This document shows, in pieces, positions 22,391 to 33,995 of a stretch of 64,000 nucleotides of DNA. The notes beneath the pieces are model-generated. The model did no database searches. It had not been told where the DNA came from and saw only the letters and a list, made by a program, of their open reading frames with translations. Position 1 is the stretch's first letter; the number at the start of each line of letters is the position of its first letter. The position numbers and the translations under genes are program-made. The DNA comes from Motacilla alba alba. Its lineage: Eukaryota; Chordata; Aves; Passeriformes; Motacillidae. Location of the stretch: NCBI RefSeq assembly GCF_015832195.1, contig NC_052017.1:47073652-47137651 (forward strand), given 5' to 3'.

Positions 22391-25300
22391 CACAATATAT
22401 TTAAAAGCTCATGCTTTATACCATGATCTCAAACACATGTCCAGAGGGCAAATTAACTAAATCTCTAAGTAATGAGAAAAATGCATTGGCAGTATCATTA
22501 GCCAACCTTGTCCCACTTTCCTATTCCTCAAACCTGTAATTTTAGTGAATGCACTGGATTTTGTTTTCAAGCACCTTATATCACAGTACTTACATTTTTT
22601 TCAGTTTTGGTTCCTCCAATTTAACTTTAGTCACATTGGAATGATAATCTGTATCTTGTTATGAGTAATCATTTTTGGTCATCTAAAACCTAACAACTAC
22701 ACTAAAACTAATGAAAGAGCCACATTGTGCCCATTCTCTATAATGCAGCTTCAACACCCTGCTAGCCAAGTAAAAAAAAATTTTGTCTTTTTCCTTCTAT
22801 ACTGGGACTGGAAGCAGTTCTTTTTACTCTAAGTCTGCTTTTTTTTAAGATGGTACAATACTAGGTACAGAATTAGCAAATTGCCCATTCTGTTCTCCAG
22901 GTTTAATAAGACAAGTTATGGCTGCAATTAAAATAATCCATTTGCTCACCCTTCCTCCTATTTAGCACGTGAACTTCAAACCTACAAAAAGCAGCTGACT
23001 GAAATCTCTGGAAACCAGAGTTAAGAGGATAATCTTGTCCCCTACACAATGTCCTACTTGCTGTCTCCTTGTATCCCAAGAAACAATATGTGTACTTTAC
23101 AAGAAGACCACTAAAGAGATAGCAATCACAATATTAAATCCACATTAGGGCAATCCAGGTGCATTTACTAAAGTACATCTAGTGGGGATCAACAAAAACT
23201 TTTCCTTTGGGAGTATGCTTTCATTTGGCCCCATGGGAGGAATTGTACTGTTGGGCGGGTACTTTGAATTCCACCTATCATGTTAAAAAAGAAACCATAA
23301 ACCCCGAACCAACTTAAGTACTTTTCACTCTGTGTGGCAGCAGAGTCTGACTACCCTGAGCAGAGTGCAGGGTGGTCCCTACGAGATGGAAATCTGACTG
23401 ATGGGTGCCTATTCAAATGGGCAGGCTGCTGATGAAGGTTTCTAGATGCTGGATGTGAGATAACTCAGGCCAGCTGTCTTACAGTCAGCACTGACTCCAA
23501 AAATCAATACACAACACTCTTTTGCTTTAATAAAACATGGAGAAGTATGTAAAGCTTGGAGACTAGATTATATTTTCAAAGACATAAACCATGCTGCCTG
23601 CTCACAAATGACTTTGGAGAAACTTGTAAAGTGTCCTTTGATCATCTGTAGGCTCAAATAAAAACAAAAAGGTTTCAAATGGAATTGTTGCCACTTGCAT
23701 GTCTATCTATACAACTGCATCTTAATTTCTCTAGGAAACTCACAAAACATGAATTATGCATGTCTTAAAATGTTACAAAGGCATAATATAAGCTTAGCTG
23801 CCTGTCTGAATTACTCTATTCAGATGTCTACTAGTATATGGAGAGACTGAAAAAAAGGTTTTAGGTCTTGACAGTGTCATACTATCACCATAGACATCAA
23901 AGGACTTTTTCTCATGCAAGAGTTGGCAAAATGTGTGTTTTTTTAATGAATAAGAATTGGGTAAAGTAGGAGATCATAAATGTCTCACTAAAATACCATA
24001 AAATTCTTCCAACTGTGAACAAAGTGCTGGTTTAATTATTTTTGAAACTTTAAAAATGAACAAACCTATGTGGAATCTCCACACCACAAACTGAAGAAAC
24101 ACGATGGCATGGTATGTCATTTTGTCATCAAAAGGAAGTCTTAATATATGGCTTAAAGAGCCCTTGAGACCAGGCACAAAACCTCAGGGGAAATTCAATC
24201 ACCTCGCCTCTTTTAGTGCCTGTCATTCCCGAATTCAAAGAGGAGGAAATAATTCTCTGTATGTGCACACAGACCTCCTACAGACCCTCAATGTACAAGT
24301 TACTGTGATTAATCAAAAATTTAATTTCAAACTAAAAAGCTGCTTTTCTTCAATTATGATTAAACATCAAAGCAAGCAGTCTAGATTTTTTAGCAGAATG
24401 TCCAGGTCTCAAGAGTTACCAACCAATATACTGAGAGTGTCTAAATTTGTTTTGGAGGTTTTAGGGAAGGAAGGGACAGAGAAAGGAATAAAACAAATGA
24501 TCCCATCAGGAAGGGGTGTAGTAAACCATAACAAAGTGATGTTTCATACACTACCATGACAATCAAGTTATTGAAACTGAAAAATAGTAACACAAAGAGA
24601 AGATGGAAGATTTTATCTTTTTTTTCACACAAGTAAATTACTGCATCTTGTGACATATGGTCCCTTCCCATTCACCTCTGAAATGATGGGCTGAATCCTC
24701 CCCAGGCCTACGTGGCCCATGCCTGTCAAGTTTTCAAAAGCGACTGCACAGAAATGGTATGGTACCCTTAGCACGCAGGCAAGATGCAGACAGAACACTA
24801 ACATGCTGTGATCACCAAAAACTCTTGCCAGGTAAGGATGAAAAATGGTGGTGTTTAGTTTGGTAAAGCCATGGGCTGCACTGGCTGCTGTCACCCACCA
24901 AGCAGCTGGGAAAACCTCGGGTACCACCATATAACGTGTCAGCCCGCACAAGCCCACACAAGAACACAGTTTGCTTCACTCACAGATCCCTTCAGATGTT
25001 TATCAGCTGAGTAATTCACATCATCACATATCATTTGAAGCGGATAAGAGCACAAAAATTTCCTTATGACTCTAAGAAAGGATTTAGATAAGCAAAACAT
25101 AATTAGAGAAGTGTTGGAAATGAGAGACGCAAGAGCTTAGCATTCCCTCCCCTTCACAGAAACAGTTACAAAATCAAGAGTGATTTCTGCAGGCAGAGAT
25201 CCTGGGTTCAGGATCATGCAGCAGAGTGCCACCACCAGACACAAACGCTGGTAAGCCCAATGGCAAATGTTTCAGGTTTGCCCCACAGAGTTCAGAATTG

Positions 25301-26437
25301 CCCATGTCTTCAATGACACATGCAGTGAGACACAGTGCCAATGTTACTGAACCTGACAGAACTGATAGGTGAAGTCACAGGACTATGAGCAACAGAAAAC
25401 ACAAGTAACAAACTAGTTATTTCAGAGAAAAAACTCCCTGATCTCCTATGAACATCCACAACAATGCCTAACACTGCAAAGTAAATTTCTTTGTTTTCCT
25501 TTTAGGGTGACCTGGGCTGGTGCCAGAAATGGAACCATTCTTTATCTGAATTCCCTAGGATTGCTAATAATTTTTCAATTATTAACTCAAGTTGTCGAAA
25601 ATTATGTAAACAAATCCTTCTTCTACTGAGATAGAAGTCCTGTAAGTAATAGGCAGCTGTTAATACATTTATTTAAAACAACCACATATTATGAATTAGT
25701 CTTTATAAAGTTGCTTTTTAAGCTCTTGATTTTAGCAACCCTATATGGTTCAGTGAATTATCTTGCTATTGCTCCTTCAGTGTTCCTGCATCATTAGGTA
25801 GGAGAAGCATGTCAGAAATTCCATGTGAGAGCAAGGTTCTAGGTCATTTGGCTACAATAGCATGCATATTGGGCTTCCTTTCTCTCTTTAGCCAGGGCTC
25901 TGGTACTGCTGCCGACTAACTTGCCTGAAAGAACTCAACAAAGGTGATTCCTTACTATGACCTAAAAATTCACCTTCACTCTGAAGTAGAAAATACACAT
26001 TGGGACCACTTAAATACCAGACAGCTTCAATTGAAAGTCAGGCATGATCATTCCTACTGACTCTGATATAACATTTGAGTCTGGTGACTTCAGAGCACTT
26101 GTAAGGCACATGCTGACAGAGCATGTCTTAGTCTCACTTTTTTATTCCAAATCAACACTTAGAAAACCAACATCTCCCAGGGAGAGGCTCAAGATCCCGA
26201 CAGAGGATCCCCATAAAAATAAGGATGACAGTTGGCCATAAAAGCATGAGTTTACCATTCTTAGAAAATGCCAGAGATACTGTTCAGTCTCATGGTAAAT
26301 TGGGTAAAAATTGGATGTCTAGGGACCACTAGACAGACCTGTTCTTTATTGCTTTTCTGAGTGTCAGAAGATTGGCTGAAGCTTCCTGAAATCTTACTGA
26401 GGAGCTTTTTGGTTGAATTTTTCACTGCTTTTCAGGC

Positions 26438-26564
26438 TTTTGTTTGTTTGTTTGTTTGTTTTGGTTTGGGGTTTATTTTTTTGTTTGTGGTTTTTGGTTT
26501 TGTTTTGGTCGGTTGAGTTGGGGATTTTTGGGTTGGTTTGTTTGTTTGTTTTTTGGTTTGTTTT
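26438..26564. repeat. (TTTG)n / GT-rich low-complexity tract
   Basis: Repeated TTTG units at both ends flank a degenerate TTTGG/GGGTTT centre. On the ELMO1 RNA (minus strand) this is a CAAA-rich tract about 450 bases downstream of the GC donor. Confidence 0.9.
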
Positions 26565-27011
26565 AGCAGGCTAAACTGCACAGCACTCTGTCATGATTGT
26601 GTCCACTCTTGAATATTTTATCACTTTAGTGCTCACATGAAATGAAAGGAATGCACAGAATTATCACTGCAGTACTCTCTCTGCATTATTTACAACCTTG
26701 GAGGCTGCAGCACTTCAGCATAATATTGCTAACATAAAAAGGCAGAATTTCCCCTCAAGCCAGGATTTTAGTCTCGTAGTCTCACTTGCATCTGCAGTGC
26801 AAGATGACTGAAAAAGGTCTATGACCCTCCTTACATCTCCCATCCTCTATCCATAACTTTCTAAATGCTGGCATCCCAATGTGCAAAGCATCCAAAGAGA
26901 TAAATCTCTAGGCTTTCAGCAGAATGGGAATGAGTGAATCCCTGTGCCGCTAGGGAAGACTATATAGTGTTGTTTCACCATTCTGCCCAGTTATTCCCAC
27001 CCCACCCCTTT

Positions 27012-27020
27012 TCTTGCCTT
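27012..27020 (-). other. ELMO1: Non-canonical GC 5' splice site (donor) of the ELMO1 exon
   Basis: After the last codon AAG (27020-27018) the minus strand reads GCAAGA. There is no GT at this boundary, and the known protein continues with V-M-Q after FNK. The site AAG|GCAAGA fits the GC-AG donor class, which usually compensates with strong pairing at the other positions; here only the last position departs from the usual T. The next GT downstream would add four codons (ARKG) that known ELMO proteins lack. Confidence 0.82.
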
Positions 27021-27154
27021 GTTAAAGTCCTCTGAAGTTGCCCTCATTTCCTTCCATGTCTTGTTCAAAAGCTGAATGCAGATACAGAAGAACTCCTCAA
27101 ACGATCTGTCATGGGTGAAGAACATGGGATGGAAATCGTTGCAGGTCTCACTGG
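27018..27154 (-). CDS. ELMO1: ELMO1 internal coding exon (part of the ELMO domain)
   Basis: Read on the minus strand, the exon starts with CC, which completes a split proline codon (intron phase 1). It then gives 45 codons with no stop, running from [12 protein letters not shown] through [10 protein letters not shown] and [11 protein letters not shown] to TSEDFNK, and ends on a codon boundary (phase 0). From memory this equals human ELMO1 residues of about 435-479 of 727, in the C-terminal part of the ELMO domain. ELMO1 is a cytosolic scaffold that binds DOCK1/DOCK2 to form a two-part Rac exchange factor, acting in engulfment of apoptotic cells and in migration. The paralogue ELMO2, as I recall it, differs (for example FFGICI rather than FFCICI, and A for S after DR), so ELMO1 fits best. 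A good acceptor precedes the exon; the donor after it is a GC site. The open frame continues past both ends into intron, so the boundaries rest on splice signals and family match. No other ELMO1 exon was found in the window. Confidence 0.96.
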
Positions 27155-27186
27155 CTAAAAACAGAAAAACAAGGGGGGGTGGAATA
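27155..27186 (-). other. ELMO1: 3' splice site (acceptor) of the ELMO1 exon
   Basis: On the minus strand the AG lies at 27156-27155 and the exon begins at 27154. It is preceded by a long pyrimidine tract containing a run of seven C residues and then T-rich sequence ending in TTTTTAG. The join leaves two bases (CC) of a proline codon at the exon start, so the preceding exon should end in a single C. That exon is not in the window. Confidence 0.9.
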
Positions 27187-27776
27187 AAACATGTACAGGC
27201 AGGAGCTTCAAAAATAAATGTAAAATACAATCATCCATGAAATTTAGAAAGTAGCGTATTTGAGCGAAATCCCAGTTCTTGGAGCAAAGGATATCAAAAC
27301 ACTACTGTGAAAAGCCAGCCTTGGTCTACAGCCTCAAAGACAACAAAACACAATATAGACCCTTGTCTTTAGGAGACTGACAGCAAGAAGAGGGAGCAAC
27401 TACCTGTTTGCCTGAATATTCTCTCAATGTTTGTCGTTTGTGCCCAGTTTTGTAGCTCACTCTGGGACAGAAAGACAAAGGGAAGAGGCTTATCAAAAGA
27501 GCCTTCCCCACTGCTATAACAGCATGGTCCATCTTGCCTGCTGAGAACCAAACACCAGGGCCCATCACTCACAAAACAGGATTAGATCAATGTACACACT
27601 GAAATGTGAAGCTCTGCTGACACAGCAGATGATCTACCATATTGCACAGAGGTAAAAAGAAAAATGTTGACAGATACAGAGATGAGAATATAACTGATTA
27701 AATTTGTTCTTTGAAAATAACCAGAATCAAAAGCAATGGATCTTCTATAATCTATCCCTTACCTGAGACAAACATA

Positions 27777-27810
27777 ATAAAAACCAAACAAACAAAACCA
27801 AAAAACAGTC
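27777..27810. repeat. A-rich (CAAA)n-like tract
   Basis: AAACCAAACAAACAAAACC-type low-complexity sequence. It is short and has no other signal. Confidence 0.7.
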
Positions 27811-30379
27811 CCCAAACATCCTTATTTTTAATCAAATACTGGCTTTAAGGAAGTAAAAAAAAAAATAAAATCAAGGAACACTGTAGTGATAATCCCAAAA
27901 CGGAAAAGCAGGAGTGTGCTGTGATTCTCCTAGAGCAAAAAATACATTTTCAAAAATTAAGGACTGAAGCAATGCTGACCTCTGGACACATCTGAGCAAC
28001 CTGAGTAGAGAAGGGCCTTCCTTTAGCCAAAGACTGAACAGAATCTTCAAACTCTGCCATGACTTGCAGGGCCACTTCAGTAGGTTGCATATCTATGTTC
28101 TTTAAAAGGCAAAGAAAAAAGTCAAGCTGAATAAGCTTTCTTTATATACCTAGTCCTCAAATCTCTCTGCTTCACCTTTCCCCCTTCATGAGTGTTCCTT
28201 TGAACTTTTCCAGCAGTCACTCATATGCTTAAACAGCATCATCTTTCCTTACTTCAGGATCAAACAGCCACTACTTAGGCAAACTTCTTCCTGTGCAAGA
28301 ACAGCAGAATTGTCAAGCACTGGGATAAATCACATTTTCCCGGGGCTGAATCACTGTCTGATATCCGCTTTCTCTCACTGGAACTGGTCAACTTAGAATT
28401 AAGACTCTGTCCAGGAGGATGTGAATGGCTCAGGGTGGCTGACTGACTCTCTGCAGACACTTGGTCTTGGTACCTCTTCTAGCCACAAAACTCCCCTTTC
28501 AGTGTGTTCAGTTACCTCTGCTGTAGGAACATGAATTGTCTGCAGAATCACCTGAACCCTCAAAAAAAAAAAAGTTTCTGATCTTTCCCAGCATGCAGTA
28601 TTCCAATTAGGAAGCAAAACTGAAGCTTAATTGTAAATTTGAAGATTAATTTTAACATCAGATTTACTAAGATCTAATCAATTCTTCAGCTACATGGCAA
28701 AGATGGGAGTTAAATTTGGAGCACAGGTTTAATTCTAATCAAGTAAACTCCATTTACTTCAAAGGACTTGCAGCCAAGGGGGAATTAGTCAAAGCAGGGA
28801 CCTATATTTATGAGGAACAACTCAATCCCTTCAGAAGAACAAAATGCCTCGGGCGTGCTTTTCAGAGCACCTTCAGCTTCCATTCATTCCACTGGAGCTG
28901 TAAGGGCTCAGCACTTCCAATAATCAGACCTTCAGCCTGTAATAATGTCAGAGGCACAGCAGAACAGATTCTCAGAGGGCACTTGTCTTTAAGTCATGAA
29001 ATACTATAATGATGAGTAGAAATAAAATAACACCAAGCAGAAGAATGCAGCCAGTACCTTCGCTGTATAAATCACAGCACGAAACAAGGCAATAACCCTC
29101 GACACGCACTGGCCTCTCTGATCCTCCTCAAAGCCTGAGCTTCTCACTGCTCCTGCTCATAAAAATCAATAAATCAAAATTAATGGAAAGGCTAGGGATT
29201 CTCAGAAAATTGATCATCGGTTCTAACTCATGCTTTTTATGATAATCAGCCTCTAACTGTATCTACTATGCTGACTGTTCTGCATGCAGAATTAGAGATG
29301 CCACCTCTCCCCACCTTATTTTATAAGTAGGCAATGGATGGTGTTTTATGCCTTTCAGTGTCAAAACAAAAGAGTAAAAATCACTGTTACTGATATAAAC
29401 TGAGAAAGCTGGGCCTTTTAGAAGGCAGGATCAATATCTTAAAGCACAAACAAATCTTAGGAATAATTCAAAACCAAATGATAAACAGCTTCTTCAAAAT
29501 TCCAACCACTATCCAGATAGTAGACAAAAGAAAGGAATCCAGTCTGCTTCAGCAGTAGCCTTTTTTATGCCTTGAAAATTCTATCCACACTAATACAAAA
29601 TCATGCAATTCAATGGAAAAATCTTCAGGCTGCAGCTCTAGTTAAATCTGTGTCCTGCTCAGAGTGTTTAAATATCTAATGAAGGGTAGCCCAGTACTTT
29701 CCTTCTCCTTTTGACAGATGAGTTGCGGATGAAGGAAAAGGTGTTGCTGTTGTTGCTAATGTGTAGAGACCAAAGTAAGACTAATTTACAAACTGCTGTC
29801 TTAGCCCACTCTCTCCAGCCTCAAGTCTGCATCTCCAATATCAGAGCAGTGCCTCTCTCTGCAGAGTGAGCAAATTTAGAGGCTGCTCAGTTTTACTAAC
29901 TAAAAACTTCTTAAATTTATTTTTTCACTAACTTGCAATTTGACTAGTTCTAAACTGAAACAGAGGTCTAGTCTTGGAAAAATGTGGAGATCTTCTGCAT
30001 AAGAGCTGCATGCAAAATTCTAGCCCTTAAGACCAGAACTTTCTAACCATCCTTTTCACAAGCAGGGACCAACCACATTTACAACCACATAAAAACAGCC
30101 ACAGGGCTACAATGTGGGGACACAAATCATCGTGATTATTCACCATCAAGTTTTAATTACACCTCTGAGAGATCACCTTTGAAAGGCATGCCACAGATGT
30201 CTAGCCTACATAAATCAGGTGAAGATTTTGTAGATTTTCCATTCTTGGAGCAATTCTTGGAGCTGTAGATCAATATGCCACCTCTCAGGATACAAGTAGT
30301 CCCTCAAGTTTCTAGCTGATCTATAGCTGGAACTTTGAGAAAGAAGCTTAGTTCATTTCTCATTATAAATTGTGCTGGC

Positions 30380-30397
30380 AAAAAAAAAAAAAAAAAA
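30380..30397. repeat. Poly-A run (18 bases)
   Basis: An uninterrupted run of 18 A. No retrogene or SINE body was recognised beside it, so it is annotated only as a homopolymer. Confidence 0.95.
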
Positions 30398-32019
30398 GCA
30401 AGCAATTTGTACCTGGGAGTTTAGGGAGTTTATGGGGTTCCTACAGTGTGTATTTTTAGTGTCTACTTTTTGTCTGTCAGTTGCTTCCTAAATTACAATA
30501 AAGACATTCAAGCATCCCAGACTGTTTGAGGAGTAAACAGACTTGACATGTTACGTTGTTCCTCTGTGGATTAGTAGAAAACAACAGGGGGAAAAATAAG
30601 TGAGAAAGAAGAAAAGAGTGGTACCTTCATTTTGTACTCCATCTCTAAACACCTATTCCCAGGATACAGAATATCATCAGGGTTGAATTTCTTTTAGCTG
30701 TGTCAAGAACATCCAGGTATTTGCATAATTTCATAAGACTGTCTTGAAAGGCCACAGATTATGTGATGGTGTTTCAATAAGTGTTTTGCTTGAAGTACAG
30801 CAGAGATTTAAATTTTGAAGTTGCCATGGGGAACTGAATAAGGACAACAGGGATTTCTCCAGGCAAGACAGACTCCAGGAAAGGAGCAGGGCACCAGACC
30901 AGACAGAAGGCTGCTGTGTCACCTCACTGTTCAAAACAGTATGAACAGAAGGCCACTAGCTCAAACAAACACTGGCTGATTGCTGTGAGGGCTCATTATA
31001 TTTTTCCCCCACGTTAAAAAGTATACTACACATAGGTATCTTCTACATGTGGTTTCCACTTGGAAGGGAAGGAAAAGATTAATACAATTTCTTATCTTAG
31101 ATTGTTTTGTGGAACACTAGTGAGTAACACAGAGATAAGATCATCATGCCCCTAAAGCTAGAACAGCGGGCAGAGATACAGTGATACACTTCCATAGCCA
31201 AGGTACTGCCCTTGATCTTAAGAAAACTCTGCTTTCTCTCTGACTCTGCTAAACTGCTGTGTTGATACTACTCATCCCCCACTGTGTCTTTAAAATGGCA
31301 TGTGGTCATTCTGACCTCTCTTGTGAAGTTCTTGAATTCGAGAGATGAAAAAGAGATGATTGTAGTGGTATGAAAGCCATATCTACCATGAAGGGAATGT
31401 TTGAAATTAGGAACCACCCAATCCATTATTTACAAAATCCATTCACAATGTTATGGGGGATCAAGATGAGGTGAGTTAAACAGTCATTTTTCTGTAAACT
31501 TGAGGCTTGGATCTATGAAATTGGCAATGCATATGAAAGACAATAACAAATGAGACACTTCATTCAAGGATGTCAGCTATGTACAATCGTTCTACAAAAT
31601 AGAACTTCAACAGACCTGATTAAGTAGACAATAAATAAAAGTGATAGGGTTGCTGTGTATTCTCAAATATCTCAAAAGCAGGGAGTCAGCTTAAATCAAT
31701 CATATTATTCAGTCAGCCATCTAAACACAGTCACCTGGCAAAAATGCTGTCACGCAGAGAGGCAGGCAGCCACCTGTGGTGAGCAGCCAGCCTCTGTGCC
31801 AGGGGTGGTACTAACAGACCCTGTGCACCCTGAAACTCTTCAAGAAATGCATCTTGAAATTGCATTGGAACAATTCTGAGGTGAGGGAAGCAGTGGTGCA
31901 GAATCCTGAGAGGCAGGTTTGCAAAGTCCCAGGGAGAGAGGGGTTCAAACACATCTCCCTGTCTTAAAGGTACCTGGGAGTCATGTGATTCAAATTTCAA
32001 AGAGAGCTGTGCTTTCTCT

Positions 32020-32130
32020 TCCTGAGCTGCTGCTTAATTCAGTGTGAGTCATTTATCCCTTCAGTTGTTTTCCCGAATTTCACAGAATGGAGATGATAAT
32101 ATCTCATCAGAGAGGAGGCGGGTGGAAAGA
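32020..32130 (+). mobile_element. MIR-like SINE relic
   Basis: CATTTATCCCTTCAGTTGTTT, then AATTTCACAGAATGGAGATGATAAT and ATCTCATCAGAG, parallels the MIR 3' half (CTTAACCTCTCTGAGCCTCAG, TTTCCTCATCTGTAAAATGGG, GATAATAATACCTACCTCA). Divergence is high, so the call rests on the order of blocks. Confidence 0.4.
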
Positions 32131-33929
32131 ACCATTGCACTTTCAGAAGTGCAGCAAGATCCACAAATGAAGGGGGCCATACGGACCTTGGAAATATCAT
32201 CTCCACTTGGCATGGCCTCCTCTGGGATTATTATTTGCCAGTAAGAGAAGGACCAAAGAGCAACTAATTCTCACTAGTTCTCAGGAGGAGAAGCACTGTA
32301 ATTTCTGCTTCTTCCTGAAGATGCAGTACAGTAAAAATAACTACTGCCATGACCATTTTTATATCCACAATCAAAAATTCTCTCAGTAATGGAAGAACAT
32401 ATAAGAAGAAGAGCACCTAATACTTCAGAAGTACAGTGATTGCCAGGTTTTCTACACTGCTGATCCCTGTGGTCTGCCAGCAGTTATTTGACTTTGGCTA
32501 CCCTTCTGGCACATGATAAGGAAACAGTGTAATTTGAAGCAAGGAAGGCCATTGGTAGTGCCAGTGCAGTCATGAAGCAGTAATATTGCTGCCAATCATG
32601 TAATTTTCTTTCCTAGGGAACAGTTCTTTTTAGAAGACTCAACCGGTATTAGAACAAAAGCCACCAAAATTGCCTAGCAACACAGGGCTACAAGAGAGCT
32701 TCAACATTTTACCTTACCTGATCACATATTTAGTCAGAATAGAAACTATAAGAAATTTCTAAGCATGCAGCAAAACCCATCAACTCAAACTCCTAAGAAC
32801 ATAACATGTCTCTGAACCTGTGAGATCCATAATGGTGCTATGGAGGGAAACTGGAAACAAAAGCACACACAAAAGTCTGCAAGTTTCTCAGGGCTCAGAA
32901 TAAATTTTAATATGCAATGAAAAACAAGGATTCCATGAAACTTCAGGACTAGGATCTTCATGGCATATGCAGCCTCAAGCTCTTCAATAACTTCCCCAGA
33001 TTTGCTTTAAAGGTGACTGCAGCTTTATTAGAAAAGCATATCCTCTCCCCAATATATCATTAATAAAGGAGCGACTCTAAAAATCCACCTCTTCCACTGT
33101 CCCAAATAAAAATTGTGAAAGAAGAACCCTGACTACTGCAGCACAACTCAATAAAGCTGTGCACTCATCACTACCAATAGATCCAGCAGTCCAGAGGTGG
33201 CAATAAGTAGGCATCAGACTCACTCTGCCATATCCAGTGGGGGAAAAGAAACCAGTGGAGACAGTGGTGTCCACACAGGCAGACTGACTTTGTAAAGATA
33301 ACTCCCTTTGCAGCTCTCAGTAAATAGAGATTTCATTGCACCTCTCCTGCTTAGACCAGACCTGAAGGCTGAACACTGTAGTCTGGAAATGCAAACAGAA
33401 AGCCAAAGTACAAAGAAAGTTTTTTTAAAAAGGGCTCTTATATGCAACTAGGAAATGAGAAATATTACAAAGATCATCATGCTGATAAGAGTTTCCCATC
33501 TCATTCAGGAGCAGCCTATTTTTGTTTGTGACAAAACAGGTGCCAATTATAACTAAATCTGAACTGCCTCTGCAATCTGTCACAGTACACTGCTGGGCAA
33601 CAGGAAAGTTCTCTGCTTCCCTCTTGATTTCGCCAGTATTTCCAGGACTAAAAAAACAGTAATCAATAACAATAAGAAAATGTAGTTTTAAAACCTGATG
33701 GGTAAATTGGAATATCATTTTCAGAAGTGAGGGAGCACTTCATATGAATTAGTCACGCACTTCTAGGAGAAAACTCCTTGAGAGTGGAAATTGCATGAAA
33801 AAAAACAAGGGCTTAAATGTATTCATCATACAAAAAAAAAATTATTCTTTCGGGAAGAAAAGGACATAGGTCCACAAGCACATATCTCTAATTATGCTCC
33901 GGCATATTTATAGTATCCCTGAACAAAAA

Positions 33930-33995
33930 TATAGAATCATAGAATTCTCTACATTGGAAAAGATCTTCAAGAATATCAGAATGCTAGTTGATTAA
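33930..33995 (-). mobile_element. Short CR1 3'-end remnant
   Basis: ATAGAATCATAGAATT followed by TTGGAAAAGATCTTCAAGA is the reverse complement of a CR1 3' terminus, including its ATTCTATG-type terminal repeat. Only about 60 bases survive. It has the same orientation as ELMO1 transcription. Confidence 0.75.

Larger units (their letters stand above)
5906..27017 (-). other. ELMO1: ELMO1 intron between the CpG island region and the coding exon
   Basis: About 21 kb of mostly unique AT-rich intron. It contains the old CR1 at 15.4 kb, a MIR-like relic at 17.8 kb, an enhancer-like cluster at 18.3-18.7 kb, a GC-richer patch with a CTCF-like motif at 21.0-21.6 kb, and the TTTG tract at 26.4 kb. Open frames present are short and show no domain, codon bias or splice support. 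Transcription is on the minus strand. Confidence 0.75.

Noticed and set aside
31731..32000. 89-codon minus-strand frame with a leucine-rich, protein-like look
   Set aside because: No family match and no splice sites; it lies next to an old MIR-like relic.
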